Part shown: positions 8,921 to 17,955 of the stretch, one piece after another
Layout: every line of letters starts with the position of its first letter
Position numbering within the stretch: position 1 is the stretch's first letter
Origin: Phycisphaera sp.
Lineage (GTDB): Bacteria > Planctomycetota > Phycisphaerae > Phycisphaerales > Zrk34
Assembly (NCBI GenBank): GCA_016125285.1
Contig: WGMA01000042.1
Location: 124,001-188,000 of the forward strand
Length of the DNA stretch: 64,000 nucleotides
Direction of reading: 5' to 3'
Translations under genes and position numbers: made by a program
The notes under the pieces: model-generated
Databases searched by the model: none
What the model was told of the DNA's origin: nothing
The model's input: only the letters and a program-made list of their open reading frames with translations

Positions 8921-11032
8921 ATGGGCTTCCTGAACCCGTTCATCCTGCTGGGCCTCGCGCTGGCGTCCGTGCCCATCATCATCCACCTGCTGTACAGGCG
9001 GCGGTTCCTCCGCGTCGACTGGGCGCCGATGAAGTACCTGAAGCTGACGATGCGGTCGAACCGCCGTCGGCTCCGACTCGAGCAGCTGCTGCTGTTGCTG
9101 CTGCGGACGATGATCATCGTGATGCTCGTGATGGCGGTGGCGCGGCCGACCGTGCAGGCGACCGGCGCCGGGTCCTGGCTCGCAGGCGGCAACCGCGTCA
9201 GCCGCATCGTCGTGATCGACGACTCGCTATCGATGGGTTACCAGGCCGACGGCCCGCCCGCGTTCAAACGCGCCGTCGAGGCCACGCAGACCCTCGTCGC
9301 GACACTCGGGTCGCAGGACAGCGTCACGCTGCTGCGCACCAGCGCCCCGGCCGACCCGCTCGTGCGTGACGTCCACCTCGACGACGACAAGCCGCTGCTC
9401 GACGCGCTCGGTTCGCTGAAGGTCTCGCACACCGCCAGCGACTGGCCGCGCACGCTCAAGGCGCTCGACCCGTACCTCGACTCCGCCACGTTCCCGATCC
9501 GTGAGATCACGATCGTCACCGACCTCCGCAAGCACGGCTGGAACGCCGAGGTCACGGAACTGGCCAAGGCGTGGGCGGACGATCGCGTCGCCGTCCGCAT
9601 CGTCAACGTCGGGGCGAGTGAGACCGACAACGTGTCGCTCGATGCGATGGACCAGGAGACGCCGATCGCGCTGGTCGGTGCGCCGGTGACCCTGCGGATC
9701 AAGGTCCGCAACCACACCGCCGCGACGATCTCCGACGCGCAGGCGACGCTGACCGTCGACGAGCAGACGAACACGCTCAAGCTGCCGGACCTGCCCGCAG
9801 GCGAGGTCACGGAGGTCACGCACAGCATCACGCTCCGCGAGCCCGGGCAGCACCGCGTCCGGCTCGACCTATCGAAAGATCGCCTCGACGAGGACAACAC
9901 GCGATGGCTGACGATCGACGTGCGCGACAAGCTGTCGATCATGTTGGTCGACGGCGAGCCGAGCGCCGAGCCGTTCCAGTCGGAGACCGACTTCCTGCTG
10001 TTGGCGTTTTCCGTGGGCCGCGTGCCGTGGCACGTGACGCGTGTGATCGACGCCGAGTGGATGGCCAACACGTACGAGGCGCCAGACGTGCTGGTGCTGG
10101 CGAACGTTGCCGACGCGGGGACGCGTCGCAAGCAGCTCGAAAAGCTGGTGCGCGAGGGCACGGGGCTGATGGTGTTCCCCGGGCCGCTGGTCGACCCCGA
10201 GTCGTACAACCGCTCGATGGTCGCGGGCGAGACGGAACTGCTGCCGGGCACGCTGGGGCAGACGATCGACGAGCCGGTGACCGGCGTGGTGGTCGAGGCG
10301 TTGCCCGATTCGCCGCTGACACTGCTCGCGGACGTCGCGCCCGAGGCGCTGGCGCGCGTGCAGACCAAACGCGTGCTGGACGTGAAGGTGCCCGACGACC
10401 AGAACCAGACGGTGCGCGTGCTGGCGCGGTGGAACGACCCGCAGCAACGCCCCGCGATCCTCGAACGGCGTGTCGGTCGCGGCAAGGTGTTGATGTGGAC
10501 GGTCACCGCGGACAAGCAGTGGAGCGACTGGCCGATCGATCCGACGTACGTGCTGGCGGTGCGCGAAGCGGCGTTGAGCATCGCCCGCCGCAGCGAGCAC
10601 GTCGCGGGCGTCGTCGCCGGACAGCCGCTGAGCCTGACGGTATCCAGCGACGAAACGCCCACACGCCCGACCGTCACGACGCCCGACGGTGACGCGCCGG
10701 TGCCCGTCACGGTCGAAGGCACGCAGCTGCGGCACGCCGACACCGCGCGGGCCGGCATCTACGCGATGAACTGGCAGACGCCCACCGGCGCCGACGCCGT
10801 ACGCCTGTTCCACGTCAATCCCGACAAGGCGGAGTCCGACCTCGAGCCGATCGATCGCAACGAGCTGCTCGGGCTGTTCGCGCCGGTCGACGTGGGCATC
10901 GTGGATTACACCGGCACCGCCGTGTCGCTGAGCGGACAGGGCAAGGAGATCTGGCGGACGCTGGCGATGGCGTTGATGACGATGGTGATGGTCGAGACGG
11001 TCTTCGCCTGGTGGGTCGGCCGCGAACGCTGA
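8921..11032 (+). CDS. BatA-domain, VWA-domain membrane protein
   Basis: 703 residues. Residues 1-75 form the BatA N-terminal module (GFLNPFILLGLALASVPIII, then a second span at about 55-75). A VWA domain follows with MIDAS DDSLS (100-104). The middle is beta-rich (CARDB-like, about 240-330) and then resembles a glutamine-amidotransferase-like fold. A last membrane span lies near 678-698. Most of the protein should face the periplasm. This architecture is the planctomycete version of Bat aerotolerance-type proteins. It follows the DUF58 gene by four bases and precedes a second VWA gene by about 40. Confidence 0.85.
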   Translation: MGFLNPFILLGLALASVPIIIHLLYRRRFLRVDWAPMKYLKLTMRSNRRRLRLEQLLLLLLRTMIIVMLVMAVARPTVQATGAGSWLAGGNRVSRIVVIDDSLSMGYQADGPPAFKRAVEATQTLVATLGSQDSVTLLRTSAPADPLVRDVHLDDDKPLLDALGSLKVSHTASDWPRTLKALDPYLDSATFPIREITIVTDLRKHGWNAEVTELAKAWADDRVAVRIVNVGASETDNVSLDAMDQETPIALVGAPVTLRIKVRNHTAATISDAQATLTVDEQTNTLKLPDLPAGEVTEVTHSITLREPGQHRVRLDLSKDRLDEDNTRWLTIDVRDKLSIMLVDGEPSAEPFQSETDFLLLAFSVGRVPWHVTRVIDAEWMANTYEAPDVLVLANVADAGTRRKQLEKLVREGTGLMVFPGPLVDPESYNRSMVAGETELLPGTLGQTIDEPVTGVVVEALPDSPLTLLADVAPEALARVQTKRVLDVKVPDDQNQTVRVLARWNDPQQRPAILERRVGRGKVLMWTVTADKQWSDWPIDPTYVLAVREAALSIARRSEHVAGVVAGQPLSLTVSSDETPTRPTVTTPDGDAPVPVTVEGTQLRHADTARAGIYAMNWQTPTGADAVRLFHVNPDKAESDLEPIDRNELLGLFAPVDVGIVDYTGTAVSLSGQGKEIWRTLAMALMTMVMVETVFAWWVGRER

Positions 11033-11071
11033 CCTGGTCGCGACACGGAACGAAAGGAAACGCACGCACGC

Positions 11072-13489
11072 ATGCACTGGTTGTACGAGAAACTCTTCGG
11101 CATCGACCCGGCCCCATGGGCCGAAGGCGGTCGCGTGTCCGTCGAGTGGCTGAACATGCCCGCGGGCGACGGTCGCCTCGCGCTGCTCGTCGCGATCGGG
11201 ATCGGCGTGTGGGTGGTGTGGTGGCTGTACCGCAAGGAAGGCCGCGGGCTGAGCGTGCCGATGCGTGTGGCGTTTACGTCGATCCGCACGATGATCGTGC
11301 TGTGCGTGCTGGCGATGCTGATGGAGCCGGTGCTCGTTTTCACGGTGACGCAGAAGACGCCGTCGAACCTGCTGGTGCTGGTCGATCGCTCGCAGAGCAT
11401 GGGCCTGAGCGACGCGTACGCGTCGGACGCCGAGGCGCAGCGGATCGCCGCGGCGTTGAAGGTGGAAGACGGGGCCAACGGCGTGCGGACGAGTACGCGG
11501 CTGAGCCTCGCGAAGCGCGCGCTCGACGGCGGGCTGCGCGACACGCTCGAGGCGCACGGCGACCGGGTCGTCCGCGTGCACACCTTCGACGGCCAGCTCA
11601 ACGGCGACGACGCGGCCGCGGGATGGGACAAGCTCGACACGACCGGCCGCGCCACCGGCATCGGCACCGCGCTGCGTCAGCTGCTGGTCGGCTACCGCGC
11701 CCAGCCGGTCGCCGGCGTGCTGCTGATCACCGACGGTCAATCGAACACAGGCGAGACGCCGCTGAAGGTCGCCGAGTTTGCACGCGACGAGTCGGCGCCG
11801 GTGGTCGTGCTCGCCACGGGCACGGAGGCCGGGCCGCGCAACGTGAAGATCACCAGCGTCGAGCACAGCCCCACGGTGTTCGTCCGCGACACGAACAAGC
11901 TGCGCGTGCTGCTGGAGTCGCGCGGCATGAAGCAGATGCCCGCGACCGTGCAGCTGGAGGTGCGGCGCGACGGCGGGCCGTGGCAGGAGCTCGGCCGCGA
12001 GCAGGTCACGCTCGCCGAGGCGGGGCAGGTGCAGGAGGTGCCCTTCGAGTTCTCCGAGGAGAAGCCGACGAAGCTGGAGTTCCGCGTGTCGGTCGAGGCG
12101 TCGGGCACGGAGCAGACGCACGACGACAACGTCGCCACGGCCGAGGTGCGCGTGATCCGCCAGAAGATCCGCGTGCTGTTCATCGCCGGGGCGACGTTCC
12201 CCGAGGTGCAGTTCCTGCGTAACGCGATGCTGCGCGACCGCGGCGTGTCGATGTCCAGCTGGCTTCAGACCGCCGAGCCGAACTACCACCACATGGGCGA
12301 CAACCCCATCCGTCGCCTGCCCAACACGCAGGAAGAGCTCAACGACTACGACTGCGTCGTGATGTACGACCCGGACCCGTCGAAGTGGCCGCCGCAGTTC
12401 TCCGACATGCTCACGCACTTCGTGACGAAGGCCGGCGGCGGGCTCGTGCTGATCTCCGGCGAGCGCATGACCAAGGATCTGTTCGACCGCCCGAACGATC
12501 CGCGCAACGGCTGGGTCAAGACGCTGCCCGTCGTGCGCGAGCCCGGCCTGTTTTCCAGCGAGGTGTTCGTCGGCCTCGGCGCCGACAGCGCGTGGAAGCT
12601 GCAGATCACGCCCGAAGGCGTCGCCGATCCGATCTTCCACTTCGTCGACGACCCGGCGAAAAACCGCGAGGTGCTCGCGTCGCTCCCCGGCATGTACTGG
12701 CACTTCCCCGTCACCCGCGCCAAGCCCGGCGCCACCGTGCTGGCGCGTCACGGCAGCCCGCTGATGGCCAACCAGTTCGGGCAGCACGTGCTGCTCGCCA
12801 CGCAGCTCGTCGGCCCGGGGCGCACCTTCTTCGTCGGATTCGACTCGACCTACCGCTGGCGATACCTCGACGAAAACTACTTCGACGGCTTCTGGGCGCG
12901 CCTCGTCGATCGCGCCGGGCGCAACAAGCAGCTCGGCGGCGTGTACCCCTTTACGCTGTCCACCGACCGCGCGACCTACGAGCCGGGCAGCCAGGTCACG
13001 CTCAAAGCTACGTTCGTCGATCCGGCCGATCAGGACGCCGGCCTCGTCGTGATGCACGGTGAGGTCGAGGTCGGCGACAACCCGCCCACGCCCGTCGCGC
13101 TCACGCCGACCGGTGAACCCGGCGTCTTCGCCACGACCTTCACCGCGTCGCAGGCCGGGCCGCACTTCATCCGCGTCTGGCCCGGCGAGGTCGATCCGTC
13201 CGGCGTCGTGACCGCCGCGACCACTCAGGTCGCCGTCGAGCTGCCGAACCTCGAGTACGAGCGACCGGGTCTCGATCGCGGCACGCTCGACGCCGTGGCC
13301 CGCGCGTCCGGTGGCGAGGTCTTCACGCTCGCGCAGCTCAACGACATCCCCGGCGCGTTCAAGACCGGGCGCGTCGACCGCGTGCTCCAGGACCGCCAGG
13401 AAGTGTGGGACGCGCCGCTGCTGTTCTGGTCGATCCTGCTGCTGCTTACCGCCGAGTGGGTTCTGCGCAAGCGTTCGCGACTCGTCTGA
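11072..13489 (+). CDS. Large membrane protein with VWA and amidotransferase-like domains
   Basis: 805 residues. Two N-terminal membrane spans (about 34-52 and 70-92) precede a VWA domain with MIDAS DRSQS (105-109). The segment beginning CVVMYDPDPSKWPPQF and ending GGGLVLISGE resembles the glutamine-amidotransferase-like fold of such proteins, without an obvious catalytic triad. Ig-like strands follow around 630-700, and a C-terminal span lies near 783-799. GAAAGGAAA precedes the ATG. It pairs with the preceding BatA-like protein, and both presumably form an envelope complex driven by MoxR. Confidence 0.82.
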   Translation: MHWLYEKLFGIDPAPWAEGGRVSVEWLNMPAGDGRLALLVAIGIGVWVVWWLYRKEGRGLSVPMRVAFTSIRTMIVLCVLAMLMEPVLVFTVTQKTPSNLLVLVDRSQSMGLSDAYASDAEAQRIAAALKVEDGANGVRTSTRLSLAKRALDGGLRDTLEAHGDRVVRVHTFDGQLNGDDAAAGWDKLDTTGRATGIGTALRQLLVGYRAQPVAGVLLITDGQSNTGETPLKVAEFARDESAPVVVLATGTEAGPRNVKITSVEHSPTVFVRDTNKLRVLLESRGMKQMPATVQLEVRRDGGPWQELGREQVTLAEAGQVQEVPFEFSEEKPTKLEFRVSVEASGTEQTHDDNVATAEVRVIRQKIRVLFIAGATFPEVQFLRNAMLRDRGVSMSSWLQTAEPNYHHMGDNPIRRLPNTQEELNDYDCVVMYDPDPSKWPPQFSDMLTHFVTKAGGGLVLISGERMTKDLFDRPNDPRNGWVKTLPVVREPGLFSSEVFVGLGADSAWKLQITPEGVADPIFHFVDDPAKNREVLASLPGMYWHFPVTRAKPGATVLARHGSPLMANQFGQHVLLATQLVGPGRTFFVGFDSTYRWRYLDENYFDGFWARLVDRAGRNKQLGGVYPFTLSTDRATYEPGSQVTLKATFVDPADQDAGLVVMHGEVEVGDNPPTPVALTPTGEPGVFATTFTASQAGPHFIRVWPGEVDPSGVVTAATTQVAVELPNLEYERPGLDRGTLDAVARASGGEVFTLAQLNDIPGAFKTGRVDRVLQDRQEVWDAPLLFWSILLLLTAEWVLRKRSRLV

Positions 13490-13500
13490 TTTGAAGGAAC

Positions 13501-15738
13501 ATGAGCACCACGACCCCGACCATCCCGACGCCGCCCTCCGACGAACGCAAGGCGCTGCGCGACGAGTTCGCCGCCCTGCAGCATCGATTGCTGCGTCGCA
13601 TCGACGACCTGCGCCGCCGCGTCCGCGTGTGGCTGCTCGTCGAAGGCGTGGGGCGTTGGGTGATGGCGTTGTTCGGCGTCGCGATGCTGAGCTTCGTGCT
13701 CGACTACACGCTGCGGCTCGGCGTCGGCGCCCGCGCGATCTGCGGCGTCGTCTTCGTCGCGACGCTGGCGTACCTGCTGGCACGCTGGATCGTTGGGCCG
13801 ATGCGCGTGCGGTTCGAAGCCCTCGACCTCGTGCACGTGATCGACCGCGATCGCGACGGGCGAGGCGTTCGCGGCGGCGACATCACACGCAAGGTCGCCA
13901 CGATCCTTCAACTGCCCGCGATGGTCGACTCACCGGCCCACCCCGACAGCGGCATGATCCGCGAGGCGGTGCGACGCTGCGACGAGGACCTGCGCGGCGT
14001 CGACTTCACCAGCCGCATCGAGCCCACCGGCCCCGTCGTCACGCTCAGCGGCGCCGGCGTCGCGCTGATCATGGCCGCCGTTGCCTGCACGCTCGCCTGG
14101 TCCAACGCCACGCTTTGGGCGCAGCGGTGGTTCGCGCTGTCGGAGAAGCCTTGGCCGCAGAACACGTACCTCGCGGTCGACGCGCTGGGTGACGACGGCC
14201 GCCTCATCGTGCCGCGCGGCGAGCCGTACACGCTACGTGTCACGACCGACGACCGCACGCTCGTGCAGCCCGAGGTGATCAACCTCACGTTCGTCAACGA
14301 ACGCGGCGACGCCGAGACGGTATCGATGACACGCTTCGACGAGCGTGACTTCCGTTACGACTTCCCGCCGATCGGTGCGCCGCTGCGTGTGACCCTTCGT
14401 GGGGGTGACGACCGCTTCGGCCCGTTCACGATCGAGCCCGTCGACCGCCCGCGCGTCACCAATCTCCGCCTGTACGCCACGTCACCCGGTCAGGCCGAGG
14501 TGCTGCACCGGTTTGACACCGGCGACACGGACGTCGCGTTCCTGCTCAAGACGAAGCTGCGTGTCGAGTTCGACACGGACATGCCCGTGCTGCCGCCGCG
14601 CCTCGTGACGCTGTCCGGCCCGGGCCCCGATCCCGCGTCGCTCAAGCCCGCGGCGACGGACGCGGACGCCGACGGCCAGGCTCCGCATAAGGCATTCGTG
14701 ATCGAGCCGTGGTCACACGAGGGCGCGACGCAGCTGCAGATCGAACTCGTCGACGCCGAGCATGGCCTCGCGTCGCACCCCGTGCCGCTGGCGATCGGCC
14801 TGAAGCCCGACCACGAACCGCGCGTCACCATCCGATACGCTGGTGTGCGCCAGCGCATCACGCCTATCGCGTCGGTGCCGCTGTCCGTGCTCGCACGCGA
14901 CGACTACGGCCTGACCGGCCTCGACCTGCGCATCCACGCCGAGCCGCCCGTCAAGCCCGAGAAGCCCGTCGCCGATCCCGACCCGATCAAGCTGTTCCCG
15001 CTGCCGGGTGACAGCGACGCGACGGACACGGACAAGACCAACGTCCAGCGGGCGCGCCTCCTCGACGTCTCTTCGCTGAAGCTGATGCCCGGCACGCTGA
15101 TGTACGTGCACGCCGAGGGCGTTGACGAGGCTTACGCTGGGCACGATGCGGCGGTGGGCAAATCGCGCCAGCTGGCGTTCCGCATCGTCACGCCCGAGGA
15201 GCTGTTCCACGAGATCAAGCTCCGCCTGCAGAAGGACCGCAGCGACTTCCGCACGGCGCTGGCCGACGCGGAGAAGGTCGCCGAGCGGATCGGTTTCATG
15301 AAGAGGCCCGAGGACGCGCTCGCCGCGGCGCGGACGCACAGGCTCATCCAGCGCACCGTCTGGCGGATCCACACGAACATGGACAACACGCTGACCGAGA
15401 TGCGTTACAACCGCCTCGGCAGCGACGAGGCGCGGCAGCTGATGCAGCGGAACATCATCTCGCCGATGGCGCGCCTGCACGACGAGCTGATGAACGATCA
15501 GCGACGCGACCTCGAACAGCTGCAGCAGACGTTCGACGCCCGCCAGTTGCCCGCGATCGGCGAGCGGCAGGGCCGGATCATCGCCGAGATGAACCGCATC
15601 CTCAGCCAGATGCGTCAGTGGGACAGCTTCGTGGACATCCTCAATCAGCTCAACGAGGTGATCGATCAGTCCACGGACGTCAGGGCGAAGGCCGAGCTGC
15701 TGACCAAGAAGCAGATCGAGTCGCTGTTCGATAACTGA
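13501..15738 (+). CDS. Membrane protein with long C-terminal coiled coil, DUF4175-like
   Basis: 745 residues. Two membrane spans near 41-67 and 79-99 and a third at about 178-200 anchor a large extracytoplasmic beta-rich region (about 215-520). A charged helical, coiled-coil C-terminus runs from about 560 to the end (for example QRRDLEQLQQTFDARQ). This layout resembles DUF4175-type proteins found with VWA/MoxR genes, though I could not confirm the family. The gene starts 11 bp after the VWA gene, behind GAAGGAAC. The next protein is also largely coiled coil, so the two may interact. Confidence 0.7.
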   Translation: MSTTTPTIPTPPSDERKALRDEFAALQHRLLRRIDDLRRRVRVWLLVEGVGRWVMALFGVAMLSFVLDYTLRLGVGARAICGVVFVATLAYLLARWIVGPMRVRFEALDLVHVIDRDRDGRGVRGGDITRKVATILQLPAMVDSPAHPDSGMIREAVRRCDEDLRGVDFTSRIEPTGPVVTLSGAGVALIMAAVACTLAWSNATLWAQRWFALSEKPWPQNTYLAVDALGDDGRLIVPRGEPYTLRVTTDDRTLVQPEVINLTFVNERGDAETVSMTRFDERDFRYDFPPIGAPLRVTLRGGDDRFGPFTIEPVDRPRVTNLRLYATSPGQAEVLHRFDTGDTDVAFLLKTKLRVEFDTDMPVLPPRLVTLSGPGPDPASLKPAATDADADGQAPHKAFVIEPWSHEGATQLQIELVDAEHGLASHPVPLAIGLKPDHEPRVTIRYAGVRQRITPIASVPLSVLARDDYGLTGLDLRIHAEPPVKPEKPVADPDPIKLFPLPGDSDATDTDKTNVQRARLLDVSSLKLMPGTLMYVHAEGVDEAYAGHDAAVGKSRQLAFRIVTPEELFHEIKLRLQKDRSDFRTALADAEKVAERIGFMKRPEDALAAARTHRLIQRTVWRIHTNMDNTLTEMRYNRLGSDEARQLMQRNIISPMARLHDELMNDQRRDLEQLQQTFDARQLPAIGERQGRIIAEMNRILSQMRQWDSFVDILNQLNEVIDQSTDVRAKAELLTKKQIESLFDN

Positions 15739-15868
15739 TCCGACGGACTGAACGTACGCCCGGCCGGGGCGTCTTAGCTATGGGAGCGTGGCGATGAAAT
15801 CCTTGACTGGGTTACGACGCGAGATACGCTTAAGAATGCCAAACACCTTTGCAGGGGGACGGAACGCC

Positions 15869-17353
15869 ATGAAACATCGACGCGCCTGGATGGGGTGGGC
15901 GATGCCCGCCGTGATCGCGATGTGCTGCCTGGCGGTCGTTCCGGCGTGGTCTGCCGAGCAGAAGGCGGACGACGCCAAGGCTCCCGCCGCGACCGGTCCC
16001 ATCGGCGAGGAGAAGGTCACCGCGCAGCAGCAGCTGGAGTTCCGCCAGCGGAAGGTCATCGCGCACATGCGCGAGCTGGAGGAACGCATGTTCCGCCTCT
16101 CGGAGCTGATCCGCGAGACCGAGCCCGAGAACGCCGCACGCCTGATGCTTGCTCTGGAGAAGGCGCGCAAGGAACTCATCGTCGACGACATGAAGGACGT
16201 GCTCGGCGATATCTCGCAGAACCGCCTCGACCGCAGCGCCAAGCAGCAGCAGAAGGTCGTCGAGAAGCTCGAGGAGATCCGCGAACTGCTGCTGTCGACG
16301 GACCTGGACATGCAGATGCAGCTGGCGCGCCTCCGCAAGCTCAACGAGGCGATCAAGAAGCTCGACAAGGTCATCGAGGAGCAGGCCCGCCAGAACGATC
16401 GTGGCGACGAGCTGTCGGACAAGCAGAACAAGGGCGCCCCGCTGGGCAAGGCGCCGCAGCAGCTCGGCGAGGATCAGAAGGCCAACCAGCGGAGCACCGA
16501 CGACCTGAAGGAGTCGCTCAAGGACGTCGAATCGAAGGACGGCAAGGCGGGCAAGTCGCTCGGCAAGGCGTCGGAGTCGATGGGCGGCGCGGCCGGTAAG
16601 CTCGGCGAGGGCAACCCGAAGGACGCGAAGGGCGATCAGTCCGACGCGAAGAAGAAACTCGAAGAGGCGAAGAAGGACCTCGAGCGGCAGCGTGACGAGC
16701 TGAAGAAGCAACTCGAGGACATGATCCGTGCGCAGCTGATGGACGACCTGTACCAGATGCTCGATGCGCAGCGGAAGATCACGAAGCAGACCGAGCAGCT
16801 CGGGCCGCTGGTCAAGGGCGGCAACGAGCAGGCGGTGCTCGGCGTGAAGTCGCTGGGACCCGAGGAGCAGCGGATCGATCGCATGATGGACAAGACGCTG
16901 CGTCTGCTGGAGGAGACGGACTTCAGCATCGTGCTTCCGCCGGCGTTGCGTGCGGTGCAGCGTCAGGTGATCTACGTCGTGGCGGACCTGAACGCCGGGC
17001 GAGCGAACACCTTTGTCGTGGCCGCGGAGAAGCAGATCGAGCGCGACCTGGAGTTGCTGATCGACGCGATCAAGTCCTCGGCGCCGCCCCCGAACCAGAG
17101 CCAGGGTGAAGGCAAGTGCAAGAGCTGCGGTCAGGACAAGAACAAGCTCGTCTCGGAATTGAAGATGCTGCGTCTGCTGCAGATGCGGGTCAACGGCGAG
17201 ACGGTCGAGGCCGACCAACGCCGCGCTCAGGACGGCGACCTGACGCCGCTGATGCGTGAGCGGATCGGCACGATCAAGGCGCACCAGCAGGAGGTGCGCG
17301 AGGCGACCGAGAAGATCCACCGCATGACCTGCAAGCACTGCCTGGAGTCGTAA
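15869..17353 (+). CDS. Secreted coiled-coil protein with two CxxC pairs
   Basis: 494 residues from ATG 15869, chosen because it gives a clean signal peptide (about 1-29, ending AWSA) and has a G-rich ribosome-binding site. Nearly the whole mature part is heptad-like and charged (QQQKVVEKLEEIRELL, KKKLEEAKKDLERQRDELKK). A Gly/Lys/Ser-rich linker lies near 215-260. CKSC near 416 and CKHC at the C-terminus could bind metal or form disulfides. It sits in the same tight gene series as the VWA proteins. An upstream in-frame ATG at 15794 would add 25 residues and spoil the signal peptide. Function unknown. Confidence 0.75.
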   Translation: MKHRRAWMGWAMPAVIAMCCLAVVPAWSAEQKADDAKAPAATGPIGEEKVTAQQQLEFRQRKVIAHMRELEERMFRLSELIRETEPENAARLMLALEKARKELIVDDMKDVLGDISQNRLDRSAKQQQKVVEKLEEIRELLLSTDLDMQMQLARLRKLNEAIKKLDKVIEEQARQNDRGDELSDKQNKGAPLGKAPQQLGEDQKANQRSTDDLKESLKDVESKDGKAGKSLGKASESMGGAAGKLGEGNPKDAKGDQSDAKKKLEEAKKDLERQRDELKKQLEDMIRAQLMDDLYQMLDAQRKITKQTEQLGPLVKGGNEQAVLGVKSLGPEEQRIDRMMDKTLRLLEETDFSIVLPPALRAVQRQVIYVVADLNAGRANTFVVAAEKQIERDLELLIDAIKSSAPPPNQSQGEGKCKSCGQDKNKLVSELKMLRLLQMRVNGETVEADQRRAQDGDLTPLMRERIGTIKAHQQEVREATEKIHRMTCKHCLES

Positions 17354-17355
17354 GC

Positions 17356-17955
17356 ATGCCGCGCATCCGCACCATCATCGTGACGCTCGCTCTGACCGCG
17401 GCGACGGCGACGGCCGCCGCGTGGGCGATCGACGTCAACCCCGGCAAGCTGCTGCCGCGACCCGGCGCCGGCGACGCGCGCATCCGCAAGGAGCTCGGCG
17501 AAGACCCGCTGCGCATCATCGGCGGCGGCATGAGTGAGGTCGCCTCCGATCTCGGCCAGTACGAAACGCACGACCCCGTGCAGACCAAGCAGCAGCGCAT
17601 CGTCCGTCAGCTCGACGTGCTCATCCGCCAGCTCGAACAGCAGCAGAAGGGCGGCGGCAGCGGCAACGGTTCCGGACAGGGCTCGACGAACAATCCCACC
17701 AGCCCGCTGGACGACTCGAAGATCGTGGGCGGGCCCGGCGGCATCGGCGACCTGCACGATCCGAAGCACGGCAACAAGGGCTGGGCCGAGCTGCCGCCGC
17801 ACCTGCGTGACAAGGTGCTGCAGTCCAAGACCGAAGGCTTCCCGCCGGGCTACGAGGACATCCTCCGCAGCTACTACGAGCGGCTGGCGCAGGAGAAGCT
17901 GACCGACGTGTCGCCCGCCGCGCCCGCGTCCCCCGATGGAAGCAGCGAACGCTGA
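17356..17955 (+). CDS. Small secreted protein of the MoxR/VWA series
   Basis: 199 residues. It has a signal peptide (about 1-24), a Gly/Ser/Asn-rich middle (about 95-120), and a C-terminal helical motif WAELPPHLRDKVLQSKTEGF followed by PPGYEDILRSYYERLAQEK. The LPPxxR...FPPGYExxLxxYYxRLA pattern recurs in planctomycete proteins encoded beside VWA/MoxR genes. It begins two bases after the previous stop and its TGA overlaps the next ATG (TGATG), so expression is coupled. No enzymatic motif is seen. Confidence 0.7.
   Translation: MPRIRTIIVTLALTAATATAAAWAIDVNPGKLLPRPGAGDARIRKELGEDPLRIIGGGMSEVASDLGQYETHDPVQTKQQRIVRQLDVLIRQLEQQQKGGGSGNGSGQGSTNNPTSPLDDSKIVGGPGGIGDLHDPKHGNKGWAELPPHLRDKVLQSKTEGFPPGYEDILRSYYERLAQEKLTDVSPAAPASPDGSSER

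Noticed and set aside
9869-13783. A 1304-codon minus-strand open frame across the VWA genes
   Set aside because: It is antisense to well-supported VWA proteins, has low-complexity Arg/His/Asp composition, and shows no ribosome-binding site or motif.
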